42,490 nucleotides of DNA from positions 1 to 42,490 of the forward strand of contig JAFSQV010000028.1 of assembly GCA_017446455.1 (NCBI GenBank). The letters are read 5' to 3'. The position numbers and the translations under genes were made by a program. This stretch comes from Paludibacteraceae bacterium. Lineage in GTDB: Bacteria; Bacteroidota; Bacteroidia; Bacteroidales; Paludibacteraceae. Under the pieces are notes generated by a model. The model saw only the letters and a program-made list of their open reading frames with translations, made no database searches and was not told the origin of the DNA. Positions 1 to 7,205 of this stretch are shown piece after piece; positions within the stretch are counted from its first letter, which is position 1; every line of letters starts with the position of its first letter.

Positions 1-1
1 C

Positions 2-280
2 AAGACCGATCCGGAAACGGCCAAACTGCTCATCGACGAACCGAAGAAAGCGCCAAAGCCTGGCACGATTGATGTCGGTAACCTTCGCTTCGCTTGCATG
101 TTGCTCGGTGTAGGTCTTGGAGCAGCCATCGACTGGCTTGCGGATATTAGTACAAAAAGCATCTATTTCTGGCTGATAGTTGCCTTTGGTGTCGGTATAG
201 GAATGTTATGTTCATTCCTCGTAGAATTGCGCTTAGCAAAGAAACAACACCCGACCGAGGATAACTGGAAAGAAGAATAA
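2..280 (+). CDS. Small membrane protein, 3' part only
   Basis: The reading frame is open from the left edge, so the true start lies outside the window; an internal ATG at 98 is not needed as the start. The visible 92 residues have a charged, Lys/Pro-rich stretch, then two hydrophobic segments (about residues 30-47 and 55-75 of the visible part) joined by a short polar turn, then a charged tail ending NWKEE. This is the pattern of small two-helix inner-membrane proteins common in Bacteroidota; it weakly recalls DUF6249-type proteins, but I cannot confirm the family. No function is assigned. The gene is followed by a strong intrinsic terminator, so it is the last gene of its transcript. Confidence 0.6.
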   Translation, partial: KTDPETAKLLIDEPKKAPKPGTIDVGNLRFACMLLGVGLGAAIDWLADISTKSIYFWLIVAFGVGIGMLCSFLVELRLAKKQHPTEDNWKEE

Positions 281-310
281 CGTCCAAAGCTTCATACCGT
301 TTGTTATACC

Positions 311-346
311 AAAACAGGCCCGCTCCAACGGGCTTGTTTTTGTTTT
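311..346. terminator. Bidirectional intrinsic terminator
   Basis: A GC-rich stem (CAGGCCCG, loop CTCCAA, CGGGCTTG, with one G-T wobble) is followed by a T-rich tract. It is preceded by an A-rich stretch, so it can also work on the minus strand. It lies between the convergent ends of the small membrane protein (stop at 280) and the EamA transporter (stop at 468), the expected place for a shared terminator. Confidence 0.8.
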
Positions 347-392
347 CTAAGGATCTTAGTTTGTGGTTGGTATGATCTCGGGATGAGCTGCC

Positions 393-458
393 TTTGAGCA
401 CCCTTTCAGCACCCATTGAGCACCCTTTGGAACCAGGTGGAGACCAGGTGGAGAGGAG
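393..458. repeat. Degenerate 11-bp tandem array
   Basis: Six consecutive 11-base units can be laid out in one phase: TTTGAGCACCC, TTTCAGCACCC, ATTGAGCACCC, then TTTGGAACCAG, GTGGAGACCAG and GTGGAGAGGAG. The first three and the last three form two related subfamilies, and the phase is kept across the change. The array fills the gap between the terminator and the stop codon of the EamA gene. No coding role is visible. Two other 11-bp arrays occur in the window with unrelated unit sequences. Confidence 0.75.
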
Positions 459-467
459 GTGGATACC

Positions 468-1496
468 CTACATCGACCCTATCGCCAAACATATCAGTCC
501 TGCGAGGATGCCAACCATGCAGGCGACTTTCTTCCATGGATCTTCCTCTTTGAGGAAAAGCAATCCATACGCAAAACCGATCACCGCCCCACCTCTTCGT
601 ATCGTACTCACTACCGCTATCAGACTGTCCGGATCCCGCAGCGCCAACATATAGACGTTGTCGCTGATGATGAGAAATAGGCTTATCAAGACGATAACGC
701 CTATTTTTTGTATGGGGTGGAAGGTGTACGATGTAGGGTGGAAGGTGTACGATGTAGGGTGGAAGGTGTACGATGTAGGGTGGAAGGTGGATGGTGTAAA
801 GTGTAAGGTGTAAGGTGTAGGGTGTGCGGTGGACACTTGTTCTTTTTTTGCCTGCAAGGCGCGGACAATAAACCACACCACGAGCATCATCAGCGCCTGG
901 TAGAAGGTATAATAGACCTGCACGGCGTTATGGTCATAACTGCGCATCAGGTACTTGTCGTACAAGCCCGAACACGCCCCGATCAATATCGCCAACGCCA
1001 GCGCCACATAATAGCGGCCCGCCGGAGTATGCCTGGTATTCCGAATAGTCTGTTTATTACGAAACGAGAACACAAACACCGTTCCTATCGCCAGACTCAC
1101 ACCCAGCCATTGCCAGCCGTTGAGACGTTCTCCAAAAAGGAGTAGCGCTCCCACCAAGGTCCACATCGGCCGCGTCGCCTGCATCGGGCTGACGACCGAC
1201 AGCGGCAGGTGCTTCAACGAGATATACGCAAACACCCAACTGCTCAGCACGATCATCGACTTAACGACCACCAACCCGTGCGCCGCGAGATCCAGTTGCG
1301 GCACGTAGAACGGCGTAGCCGTCATCGTCTCCGGACATACCCGCGACAGCACCCACGGCACCGACAACAGCACCGTCGAGATACACACACTCAACGTCAG
1401 CACATCAATCACCCGGTTCTCCCGCAGCGCGATCTTCTTACTGATATCATAGCACCCCAGACAGAGGGCGGAGATGAACGATAAGACAATCCACAT
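468..1496 (-). CDS. EamA/DMT-family transporter with an in-frame repeat insert
   Basis: This is a 342-residue inner-membrane protein of the drug/metabolite transporter (EamA) type. The duplicated layout of about ten hydrophobic helices is visible, with the start MWIVLSFISALCLGCYDISKK and a conserved-looking helix end around residues 115-135 (MQATRPMWTLVGALLLFGE). The substrate is unknown. Between the two halves, about residues 221-260, the chain is replaced by a low-complexity repeat (unit HPTSYTF) encoded by a 7-bp tandem array; it sits in the hydrophilic loop before the helix IQKIGVIVLISLFLI, so the fold can probably tolerate it. A promoter of the Bacteroidota type lies just upstream (1523-1554). 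The gene is divergent from murG. Confidence 0.8.
   Translation of the reverse strand: MWIVLSFISALCLGCYDISKKIALRENRVIDVLTLSVCISTVLLSVPWVLSRVCPETMTATPFYVPQLDLAAHGLVVVKSMIVLSSWVFAYISLKHLPLSVVSPMQATRPMWTLVGALLLFGERLNGWQWLGVSLAIGTVFVFSFRNKQTIRNTRHTPAGRYYVALALAILIGACSGLYDKYLMRSYDHNAVQVYYTFYQALMMLVVWFIVRALQAKKEQVSTAHPTPYTLHFTPSTFHPTSYTFHPTSYTFHPTSYTFHPIQKIGVIVLISLFLIISDNVYMLALRDPDSLIAVVSTIRRGGAVIGFAYGLLFLKEEDPWKKVACMVGILAGLICLAIGSM
717..835. repeat. 17-unit heptamer array inside the EamA gene
   Basis: Seventeen 7-base units follow one another without a break. The first nine are three copies of the 21-base block GTGGAAG-GTGTACG-ATGTAGG, followed by more degenerate GTGNANG units (GTGGATG, GTGTAAA, GTGTAAG, GTGTAGG, GTGTGCG, GTGGACA). 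Since 21 is the first multiple of 7 divisible by 3, the block translates on the minus strand into the 7-residue repeat HPTSYTF. Adding or losing single units would shift the reading frame; adding or losing blocks of three would not. Confidence 0.9.
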
Positions 1497-1522
1497 GTTT
1501 CACTCTTTCACAAAATAGTGCA

Positions 1523-1554
1523 CAAAATTACTGCTTTTTCGCGATATGTGCAAA
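1523..1554 (-). promoter_or_regulatory. Promoter of the EamA gene
   Basis: Read on the minus strand, TTTG (complement of 1551-1554) is followed after 20 bases by TAATTTTG (complement of 1523-1530). This matches the Bacteroidota consensus TTTG, about 19-21 bp, TAnnTTTG. The start codon is at 1496, leaving a leader of roughly 20 bases. The assignment rests on the motif only. Confidence 0.7.
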
Positions 1555-1558
1555 TTTA

Positions 1559-1590
1559 TTTGCATATATCAATATTTTTTTGTACCTTTG
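1559..1590 (+). promoter_or_regulatory. Promoter of the murG operon
   Basis: TTTG at 1559-1562, a 20-base spacer, and TACCTTTG at 1583-1590 match the Bacteroidota consensus exactly. The murG ATG at 1612 follows after about 20 bases. The -33 element lies only four bases from that of the divergent EamA promoter, and the two form the inverted repeat CAAATTTATTTG (1551-1562), so the promoters are likely to compete or to share control. Confidence 0.75.
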
Positions 1591-1611
1591 CCGCGTTTTT
1601 TGAAGACACCT

Positions 1612-2682
1612 ATGCGTTATTTGATTTCCGGAGGGGGAACCGGAGGACATATCTTCCCCGCAGTCAGCATCGCGAACGCGCTGAAGGAACTCGATCCCGA
1701 CGCGCAGATCTTATTCATCGGCGCCCTTGGACGCATGGAGATGGAGCGTGTTCCGCAAGCCGGCTATGAGATCGTCGGCCTGCCCGTCCGCGGCTTCAAC
1801 CGTGCCCAGCCTTGGAAGAACATCTCCGTACTCGCCGACCTCGCGAAATCCATCCGCCAAGTGAAGAAGATCATTCGTGACTTCCGCCCCGACGTAGGTG
1901 TCGGTGTCGGCGGCTACGCCTCCGGTGCAGCAATGTGGGCCGCAGCCCAGATGGGCATACCTATCCTCCTGCAAGAGCAGAACGGCTTTGCCGGGGTGAC
2001 CAATAAGATTCTTAAAAATAAAGCCGCGAAGATCTGCGTAGCCTACGAAGGCATGGAGCGCTTCTTCCCCGCCGACAAGATCATCCTCACCGGCAACCCC
2101 GTAAGGCAGAACCTGACCGAGGGAATTAAAAATGAAAAATTAAAAATTAAAAATTTATTGATTCTCGGCGGCAGTCTGGGTGCCCGGACAATCAATAACG
2201 CCATCAAGGCCGCCCTGCCTACTCTCGCCGCTTCGGACATACATGTCGTGTGGCAGACAGGTAAGATTTATTTCGATTCGTGCAAAGCCGCATGGGAAGC
2301 AGCCGGAAGTCCGGCGAACATCGAGTGTCTGGATTTTCTTTCCGACATGCCCGACCGTTATGCCCAGGCTGACCTCGTGATATCCCGCGCAGGCGCTTCG
2401 TCCATCAGCGAGATATGCCTGCTCGGCAAACCCGCTATCCTCGTGCCTTCGCCCAACGTAGCGGAGGACCATCAGACGCATAACGCCATGGCCCTCGTGC
2501 GGAAAGATGCCGCAGTACTCGTCAAAGATGCAGATGCCGCAGAGCAACTGATCCCTACGGCCCTCGAACTGATACAAGACGATGCGCGTCTCAAGACCCT
2601 GCATACTAACGTCCTCACCCTCGCCCAGCGTGACTCAGCCAAACGTATCGCTGAAGAAGTGATGGCGCTGGCCGCTCGGTAA
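1612..2682 (+). CDS. murG: MurG, lipid II-forming GlcNAc transferase
   Basis: MurG transfers GlcNAc from UDP-GlcNAc to lipid I at the cytoplasmic face of the membrane, giving lipid II for peptidoglycan. The N-terminal GGGTGGHIFPA loop (residues 7-17), the GNPVR segment, the second glycine loop GGSLGAR (about 186-192), and the late RAGASSISE and NVAEDHQTHNA motifs are all present. I chose ATG 1612 rather than the upstream in-frame ATG at 1546 because the promoter -7 box (1583-1590) lies between them and the protein then starts directly with the family sequence MRYLISGGG; the length is 356 residues. A heptamer array (2124-2156) encodes about residues 171-182 (IKNEKLKIKN), just before the second glycine loop. 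It is the first gene of a long plus-strand series, without the usual mur/fts neighbours. Confidence 0.96.
   Translation: MRYLISGGGTGGHIFPAVSIANALKELDPDAQILFIGALGRMEMERVPQAGYEIVGLPVRGFNRAQPWKNISVLADLAKSIRQVKKIIRDFRPDVGVGVGGYASGAAMWAAAQMGIPILLQEQNGFAGVTNKILKNKAAKICVAYEGMERFFPADKIILTGNPVRQNLTEGIKNEKLKIKNLLILGGSLGARTINNAIKAALPTLAASDIHVVWQTGKIYFDSCKAAWEAAGSPANIECLDFLSDMPDRYAQADLVISRAGASSISEICLLGKPAILVPSPNVAEDHQTHNAMALVRKDAAVLVKDADAAEQLIPTALELIQDDARLKTLHTNVLTLAQRDSAKRIAEEVMALAAR
2124..2156. repeat. Heptamer array inside murG
   Basis: The units AATTAAA, AATGAAA, AATTAAA, AATTAAA and a partial AATTT follow each other in a 7-base period. They read in frame as a Lys/Ile/Asn-rich stretch between the two domains of MurG. 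The A/T-only composition contrasts sharply with the GC-rich codons around it. Confidence 0.85.
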
Positions 2683-2762
2683 GTACTCTTCGGAGTAACT
2701 CGCCCCCTGCTCGACGACTCTCGCGGACCCCAACCGCTCGAGACGCCTCCGAGAGAGTACAT
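2683..2762 (+). other. Imperfect inverted repeat after murG
   Basis: The sequence GTACTCTTCGGAG directly after the murG stop can pair with CTCCGAGAGAGTAC at 2749-2762 with one bulge, enclosing a GC-rich loop of about 53 bases. It may form an RNA structure that attenuates or protects the transcript between murG and the next gene. No T-tract follows, so it is not a classical terminator. Nothing else is seen in this gap apart from the heptamer array that follows. Confidence 0.4.
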
Positions 2763-2773
2763 ACCTCGCTAAG

Positions 2774-2801
2774 AAAAATTAAAAATTAAGAATTAAGAAT
2801 T
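2774..2801. repeat. Heptamer array in front of the AsmA-like gene
   Basis: The units are AAAAATT, AAAAATT, AAGAATT and AAGAATT, and the next phase position begins with the start codon ATG (2802). The array therefore forms the whole leader immediately upstream of the start, giving an A-rich leader of the sort that initiates well in Bacteroidota. Its unit resembles the one inside murG. Confidence 0.85.
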
Positions 2802-4421
2802 ATGAAAAAAGGAACGAAAACAACCCTCATCATTTTGGGTTCCATCTTTGCCTTCCTCGGCATCCTCTTCATCGTAGCCGACCTCATGCTCTCCAGCCTC
2901 CTTACCAAAGAGGTCAACAAAGCCCTGACCCAACTGCCGGGCTGCGAGGCCTCTGTCGGCGACATCGACCTGCGTTTCTTCAGCGGCACCGCCGATGTGA
3001 CAGACCTTCACTTCGCCTACCGTGGTGAGCCACTGAGCGAGAAAGATACCGTCGCTCCGGGTTTCATTGCCCACGTGGACCGCATCGCCGTAGGACGTAT
3101 CCTCTACTCCTTGCTATTCGACAAACAGATATACATCACCGACGTGCGTATCGTTCGTCCTTCGATGGAGTTATGGCTCGACGAGAAGCACCCTGAGCTG
3201 TCCTTCCCGCAGTTCAAAGACACCACCCTTCGCCAAGGCGGCGAGTGGCTCAAGCGCGCGGAACTGGACAAACTGCGTATCAAGAACGCCGCTTTCTCGC
3301 TCCATAGCCTATCCTCCAAACTCGACCTGGCAGCAGACACCGTCAACCTCGCCGTGCGTGACCTCGTCTATGACTCGACCTTCCATTATAACGACACCCT
3401 CTATGCTTTCTCGCTCGGCAATGCCCGCGTGCTGATGCCCGACGGCATGATCCGCCTGGAGACCAGCGGCATCGAGCATGCCAACCAAGGCGAGCTGAAG
3501 GTCGGCCGTACCCGTATATGCCACACCATGCCGCGTAAGAAACTCGGCGACATTGTGCGCGAACCCGTCACATGGATGGACATGACGATCGAGAGCGTCA
3601 CCACGGCGCCGCTCAACCCCATCCACAAGGCGATGAACCAAGACTTCAACCTCGACCACCTGACAGCTGTCGTAGCCTCCATGGATATATTCCGCGACGA
3701 GCGTTATGCCCCGAAGGCGCCGTTCGACATGCCGCAGAACATCCTGACCGCCATCCCCGTCGTCTTCAACATCAAGCATGTGGACGCCGGAATTCGCAAG
3801 ATAGACATCGAGTTCGCCAGCACCAACGTCAACTGCGGTCGCCTGGCGCTCCGCGATATCCGCACCGCGGTGGATAATGTGACCAACAAACGCGGCGCAA
3901 CCCTCTACGTAAGCGGTAACTGCCCGATCTCGAAGAACGGACGCGCAGATGCGAAAGTGACCATGACCATGGATAAAGCTTGCCACTGGCTGCTGGACCT
4001 CCATACCACTTCTGTCGAAATCGACTACCTCAACACCTTCGTTCGTCCGCTCGTAGGTATCACCGCCGACTGCCATATCGACACGCTCGACATGCACTAT
4101 ACCGGCGACGACCAGATCGCCAAAGGAACCTTCCGCATGCTCTACCACGGCCTGAAAGTACAGGTACATGAGGAAGATGATATCCCCTATAAGATCGTCA
4201 CCAAGAACGCCAAGGCCTTCACCGCCATCGCTAACACCCTGCTGCCGAAGAGCAACCCCACCGCTGTGGATATCCACCCGCGGGCATATGAGGTAGAGTG
4301 GAAGCGCGACGAGTGGAAACCCTTCCCGCTCTATATGTTCGGTCCGTGTATCGACGGTGTGAAGAAGACCTTCCTGCCGGGACTGTATGTGCATAAGCAG
4401 GTGAAAAACAAGAAGAAATAA
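2802..4421 (+). CDS. AsmA-like membrane-anchored periplasmic protein
   Basis: This 539-residue protein has one N-terminal membrane helix (about residues 7-32) and then a long region of alternating hydrophobic residues, as in AsmA/DUF748-type proteins. These form elongated beta-grooves and are linked to lipid transport or outer-membrane homeostasis. The segment VNKALTQLPGCEASVGDIDLR just after the anchor is the type of opening seen in that group. I see no catalytic motif. The assignment is by overall pattern, so the precise family is uncertain. It lies between murG and an NrnA-like gene, four bases before the latter's start, in what looks like one transcript. Confidence 0.6.
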   Translation: MKKGTKTTLIILGSIFAFLGILFIVADLMLSSLLTKEVNKALTQLPGCEASVGDIDLRFFSGTADVTDLHFAYRGEPLSEKDTVAPGFIAHVDRIAVGRILYSLLFDKQIYITDVRIVRPSMELWLDEKHPELSFPQFKDTTLRQGGEWLKRAELDKLRIKNAAFSLHSLSSKLDLAADTVNLAVRDLVYDSTFHYNDTLYAFSLGNARVLMPDGMIRLETSGIEHANQGELKVGRTRICHTMPRKKLGDIVREPVTWMDMTIESVTTAPLNPIHKAMNQDFNLDHLTAVVASMDIFRDERYAPKAPFDMPQNILTAIPVVFNIKHVDAGIRKIDIEFASTNVNCGRLALRDIRTAVDNVTNKRGATLYVSGNCPISKNGRADAKVTMTMDKACHWLLDLHTTSVEIDYLNTFVRPLVGITADCHIDTLDMHYTGDDQIAKGTFRMLYHGLKVQVHEEDDIPYKIVTKNAKAFTAIANTLLPKSNPTAVDIHPRAYEVEWKRDEWKPFPLYMFGPCIDGVKKTFLPGLYVHKQVKNKKK

Positions 4422-4425
4422 GAGC

Positions 4426-5430
4426 ATGAAAGAACTGCTGCAGCACGCACAACATATCGTTATCTTCACCCACATGGCGCCTGACGGCGATGCCATGGGT
4501 TCGGCCCTCGCACTCTATCACTGGCTCGGCGGCAAACCCGAGGTGATCGTTCCGAACGCTTTTCCGGCTTTCTTCAACTGGATGCCGGGCGCGGACCGGA
4601 TTCATGTGTATGAGAAAGAGAAAGCGGCATGCGATGCACTCATCGCAGCCGCAGACCTCTTTATCTGCACCGACTTCAACGACCCCAAGCGTATCGGACC
4701 CATGGGTGACAAGATGCTCGCAAATCCTTGCCCGAAGATCCTCATCGACCATCATCTCAACCCGACGGACTTCGCCGATGAGGTCCACTCCCACCCCGAA
4801 GCCTCCTCGAGTTGCGAGATCGTCTATAAACTGCTCTTCGGTGATAAATCATCAATCAGCAATCAGCAATCATCAATCAGCAACAAAGTTGCTACTTGCC
4901 TCTACACCGGCCTCATGACCGACACGGGCAATTTCAGTTTTAACTCTACGCGCGCAGAGTTGTACGACATCATCGCCGAACTCTTACGCGCGGGCGTGCA
5001 GAAAGATGCCATCTACGATGCGGTCTTTAACCAGTATTCCGAGCACCGCGTTCGCCTTACCGGCTATGCCCTCTATCGTAAGATGCGTATCTACCCCGAG
5101 CACCACTTGGCGCTCATCACCCTCTCCGCAGACGAGTTGGACCAGTACCATTACCAGGTAGGTGACACCGAAGGACTGGTCAACATGCCGCTCCAGATCA
5201 GCGACGTCTATTACTCCGTCTTCATGCGTGAGGAGCGCGCCAAACCCGGCACACCCAAGTCCCGCATCCGTATCTCCTTCCGTTCGCAGGGAGACCGACC
5301 CGTCAACATATGGGCCAGCGAAGTCTTCCATGGCGGCGGACATGCCAACGCCTCCGGAGGTGAGATATTCGGCACTATCGGCCAAGCAGTACGACTCTTT
5401 GAACAAACATACAAAACATATCTGAAATGA
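4426..5430 (+). CDS. nrnA: DHH/DHHA1 phosphoesterase, NrnA-like
   Basis: NrnA-type enzymes degrade very short oligonucleotides and dephosphorylate 3'-phosphoadenosine 5'-phosphate in the cytoplasm. The metal-binding motifs are clear: DGDAMGS (residues 20-26), DFNDPKRIG (about 83-91), DHHLNP (about 108-113), TDTGNFSFNS (about 165-174), and the DHHA1 glycine motif GGGHANASGG near residue 305. The length of 334 residues is normal. Between the DHH motif and TDTG, about residues 142-153, a heptamer array encodes the Ser/Gln/Asn-rich insert SSISNQQSSISN. The stop overlaps the start of the next gene by ATGA, indicating translational coupling. Confidence 0.9.
   Translation: MKELLQHAQHIVIFTHMAPDGDAMGSALALYHWLGGKPEVIVPNAFPAFFNWMPGADRIHVYEKEKAACDALIAAADLFICTDFNDPKRIGPMGDKMLANPCPKILIDHHLNPTDFADEVHSHPEASSSCEIVYKLLFGDKSSISNQQSSISNKVATCLYTGLMTDTGNFSFNSTRAELYDIIAELLRAGVQKDAIYDAVFNQYSEHRVRLTGYALYRKMRIYPEHHLALITLSADELDQYHYQVGDTEGLVNMPLQISDVYYSVFMREERAKPGTPKSRIRISFRSQGDRPVNIWASEVFHGGGHANASGGEIFGTIGQAVRLFEQTYKTYLK
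4850..4884. repeat. Heptamer array inside the nrnA-like gene
   Basis: There are five units: CATCAAT, CAGCAAT, CAGCAAT, CATCAAT, CAGCAAC. The array reads in frame as a Ser/Asn/Gln-rich insert in a loop between conserved motifs, where it is likely to be tolerated. Confidence 0.88.
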
Positions 5431-7202
5431 AAAAAGTATTTTTAGTTGCAATCGCGGCATTGAGCCTCAACCTCATGGCTCAGGACAAACCGCTTATGAC
5501 CATCAACGGCCAACCCGTCAGTGCAGAGGAGTTCCTCTACATCTATGAGAAAAACAACCAAGCAGGTGCTATCGATCCCAAGACCATGGACGAGTACCTC
5601 GACATGTTCATTAACTTCAAACTCAAAGTGGTAGAAGCCGAATCGCAAGGTATCGACACCACCGAGGCCTTCAAGAAAGAACTCAAAGGCTACCGTGCTC
5701 AGGCTACCCCGAAATACCTGCAGGATGCCGCAGCTATGGACAGCCTCGTAGAGATGAGTTGGCGCCATATGTCCAAAGACCGCCGCGCCGCACACATCGC
5801 CATCCAGTGCCCCGCAACAGCAGACAGTGCACAAACAGCCGAAGCACTCGCGAAGATCAACGAAGCCTATGAGCGTGTCACCATCGGCAAAGAGGTCATC
5901 AAAGGTAAAGGCCGCAAAGCAAAGAAAGTGCGTCAGCCGGTAGAAGCTTTCGCAGACGTAGCCCGCGCCATCAGCACCGACCCCTCTGTACAAGAGACCG
6001 GCGGCGAACTAGGATGGATCACTCCGTTCCGTTATGTATACCCGCTTGAAGAAGCAGTATATGGCACCGAGGTAGGCAAGATCAGTGCGCCTTTCCGCAC
6101 CCAATACGGTTTCCATATCGTACTCATCGAAGAGGAACGCGACCATAAAGAAGTCAAGGCCAGCCATATCATGAAGATGACCCCGCGTGGCGAAGGTGAA
6201 GACTCTATCGTAGCAGCCAAGAAAGCCCTCATCGACTCCATCGCCGCGATCGTCACTCCGGAGAACTTCGGCGAGGTAGCCAAGATCGAATCCGAAGACC
6301 GCGGCAGCAGCGCTCGCGGCGGTGACCTCGGTTGGTTCGGCAAAGGTATGATGGTCAAGCCCTTCGAAGATGCTGCTTTTGCACTCGAGGTAGGCCAGAT
6401 CAGCAAACCCTTCCAGACCATGTACGGATGGCATATCATGTACAAAGAAGGTGAGCGTGGCATCCAACCCCTCGACTCTATCCGCAGCCAGGTAGAGCGC
6501 CAGGTACAACGCGACGAGCGTGCCAAAGAAGCCGATAAGAGTTTTATCCGAAAGACCCGCGCAGAGTACAATCTCCCGGCATCCATGACCGACGAAGAAG
6601 TCAAAGCCTATGCCGATGAGCACCTCGAGGCCAAGTATCCGGAACTGAGAAACCTCGTGCAGGAATACCACGACGGCATCCTGCTCTTCGAAGTATCGCT
6701 CCGTGAGGTATGGGATAAAGCTGCCAAGGACACCGCAGGACTCGAGCAATTCTTCGCTGCCAACAAGAAGAAATACACTTGGGACGCACCCCACTTCAAA
6801 GGATGGTTGCTCCAGTGCAAAGATAAGAACAGCGCCAAAGCGGCTCAAGCCATCATCAAGAGTGCCGATCCGGACTCTGTAAAGAGCTACATCGCGCATC
6901 GCATCAACCAAGACAGCGTCACCTATGTCAAGGCACAGCGCGGTCTGTGGGAACAAGGCAAGAACGCAGCCGTAGATAAATACGGCCTCAAGATCAAGAA
7001 AGCCGAGTTCACCCCCAACGAGCAACTGCCGTATGTCGTTTGTGTAGGTAAGAAACTCAAAGCTCCGGCAACATGGGATGACGAGAAAGGCAAAGTGACG
7101 ACCGACTACCAGGACTTCCTGGAGAAAGCATGGATCGAGAAACTCCGCGCGAAATATCCGGTTGTAATCAACGAAGACGTTTGGCAGAAGATTCGTAAGT
7201 GA
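5427..7202 (+). CDS. Periplasmic parvulin-type peptidyl-prolyl isomerase, SurA/PpiD-like
   Basis: This is a 591-residue exported chaperone-isomerase that probably helps outer-membrane proteins fold. A signal peptide (MKKVFLVAIAALSLNLMA, cut near residue 18) is followed by a SurA-N-like helical region and two parvulin domains. The first spans about residues 115-240 (GGELGWI, then YGFHIVLI); the second about 243-345 (SHIMKM at its start, GGDLGWFG, then YGWHIMY). The C-terminal 230 residues are charged and lack a known motif. The start overlaps the preceding stop by ATGA. The gene is followed closely by a GldG-like gene and a barrel protein, in keeping with envelope biogenesis. Basic insert residues KGKGRKAKKVRQ (about 156-167) interrupt the first domain. 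Confidence 0.88.
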   Translation: MKKVFLVAIAALSLNLMAQDKPLMTINGQPVSAEEFLYIYEKNNQAGAIDPKTMDEYLDMFINFKLKVVEAESQGIDTTEAFKKELKGYRAQATPKYLQDAAAMDSLVEMSWRHMSKDRRAAHIAIQCPATADSAQTAEALAKINEAYERVTIGKEVIKGKGRKAKKVRQPVEAFADVARAISTDPSVQETGGELGWITPFRYVYPLEEAVYGTEVGKISAPFRTQYGFHIVLIEEERDHKEVKASHIMKMTPRGEGEDSIVAAKKALIDSIAAIVTPENFGEVAKIESEDRGSSARGGDLGWFGKGMMVKPFEDAAFALEVGQISKPFQTMYGWHIMYKEGERGIQPLDSIRSQVERQVQRDERAKEADKSFIRKTRAEYNLPASMTDEEVKAYADEHLEAKYPELRNLVQEYHDGILLFEVSLREVWDKAAKDTAGLEQFFAANKKKYTWDAPHFKGWLLQCKDKNSAKAAQAIIKSADPDSVKSYIAHRINQDSVTYVKAQRGLWEQGKNAAVDKYGLKIKKAEFTPNEQLPYVVCVGKKLKAPATWDDEKGKVTTDYQDFLEKAWIEKLRAKYPVVINEDVWQKIRK

Positions 7203-7205
7203 TAG

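Noticed and set aside
717-835. Regularly repeated DNA that could be taken for a CRISPR array
   Set aside because: Units are contiguous 7-mers without spacers, lie in frame within a transporter, and no cas genes are present.
1546-1611. Upstream start of murG adding 22 residues
   Set aside because: The promoter -7 box lies within it, and the added residues do not resemble the family.
3309-4496. A 395-codon open frame on the minus strand
   Set aside because: It is a shadow of the AsmA-like gene and crosses into the start of the nrnA-like gene; low-information, His/Val-rich composition.
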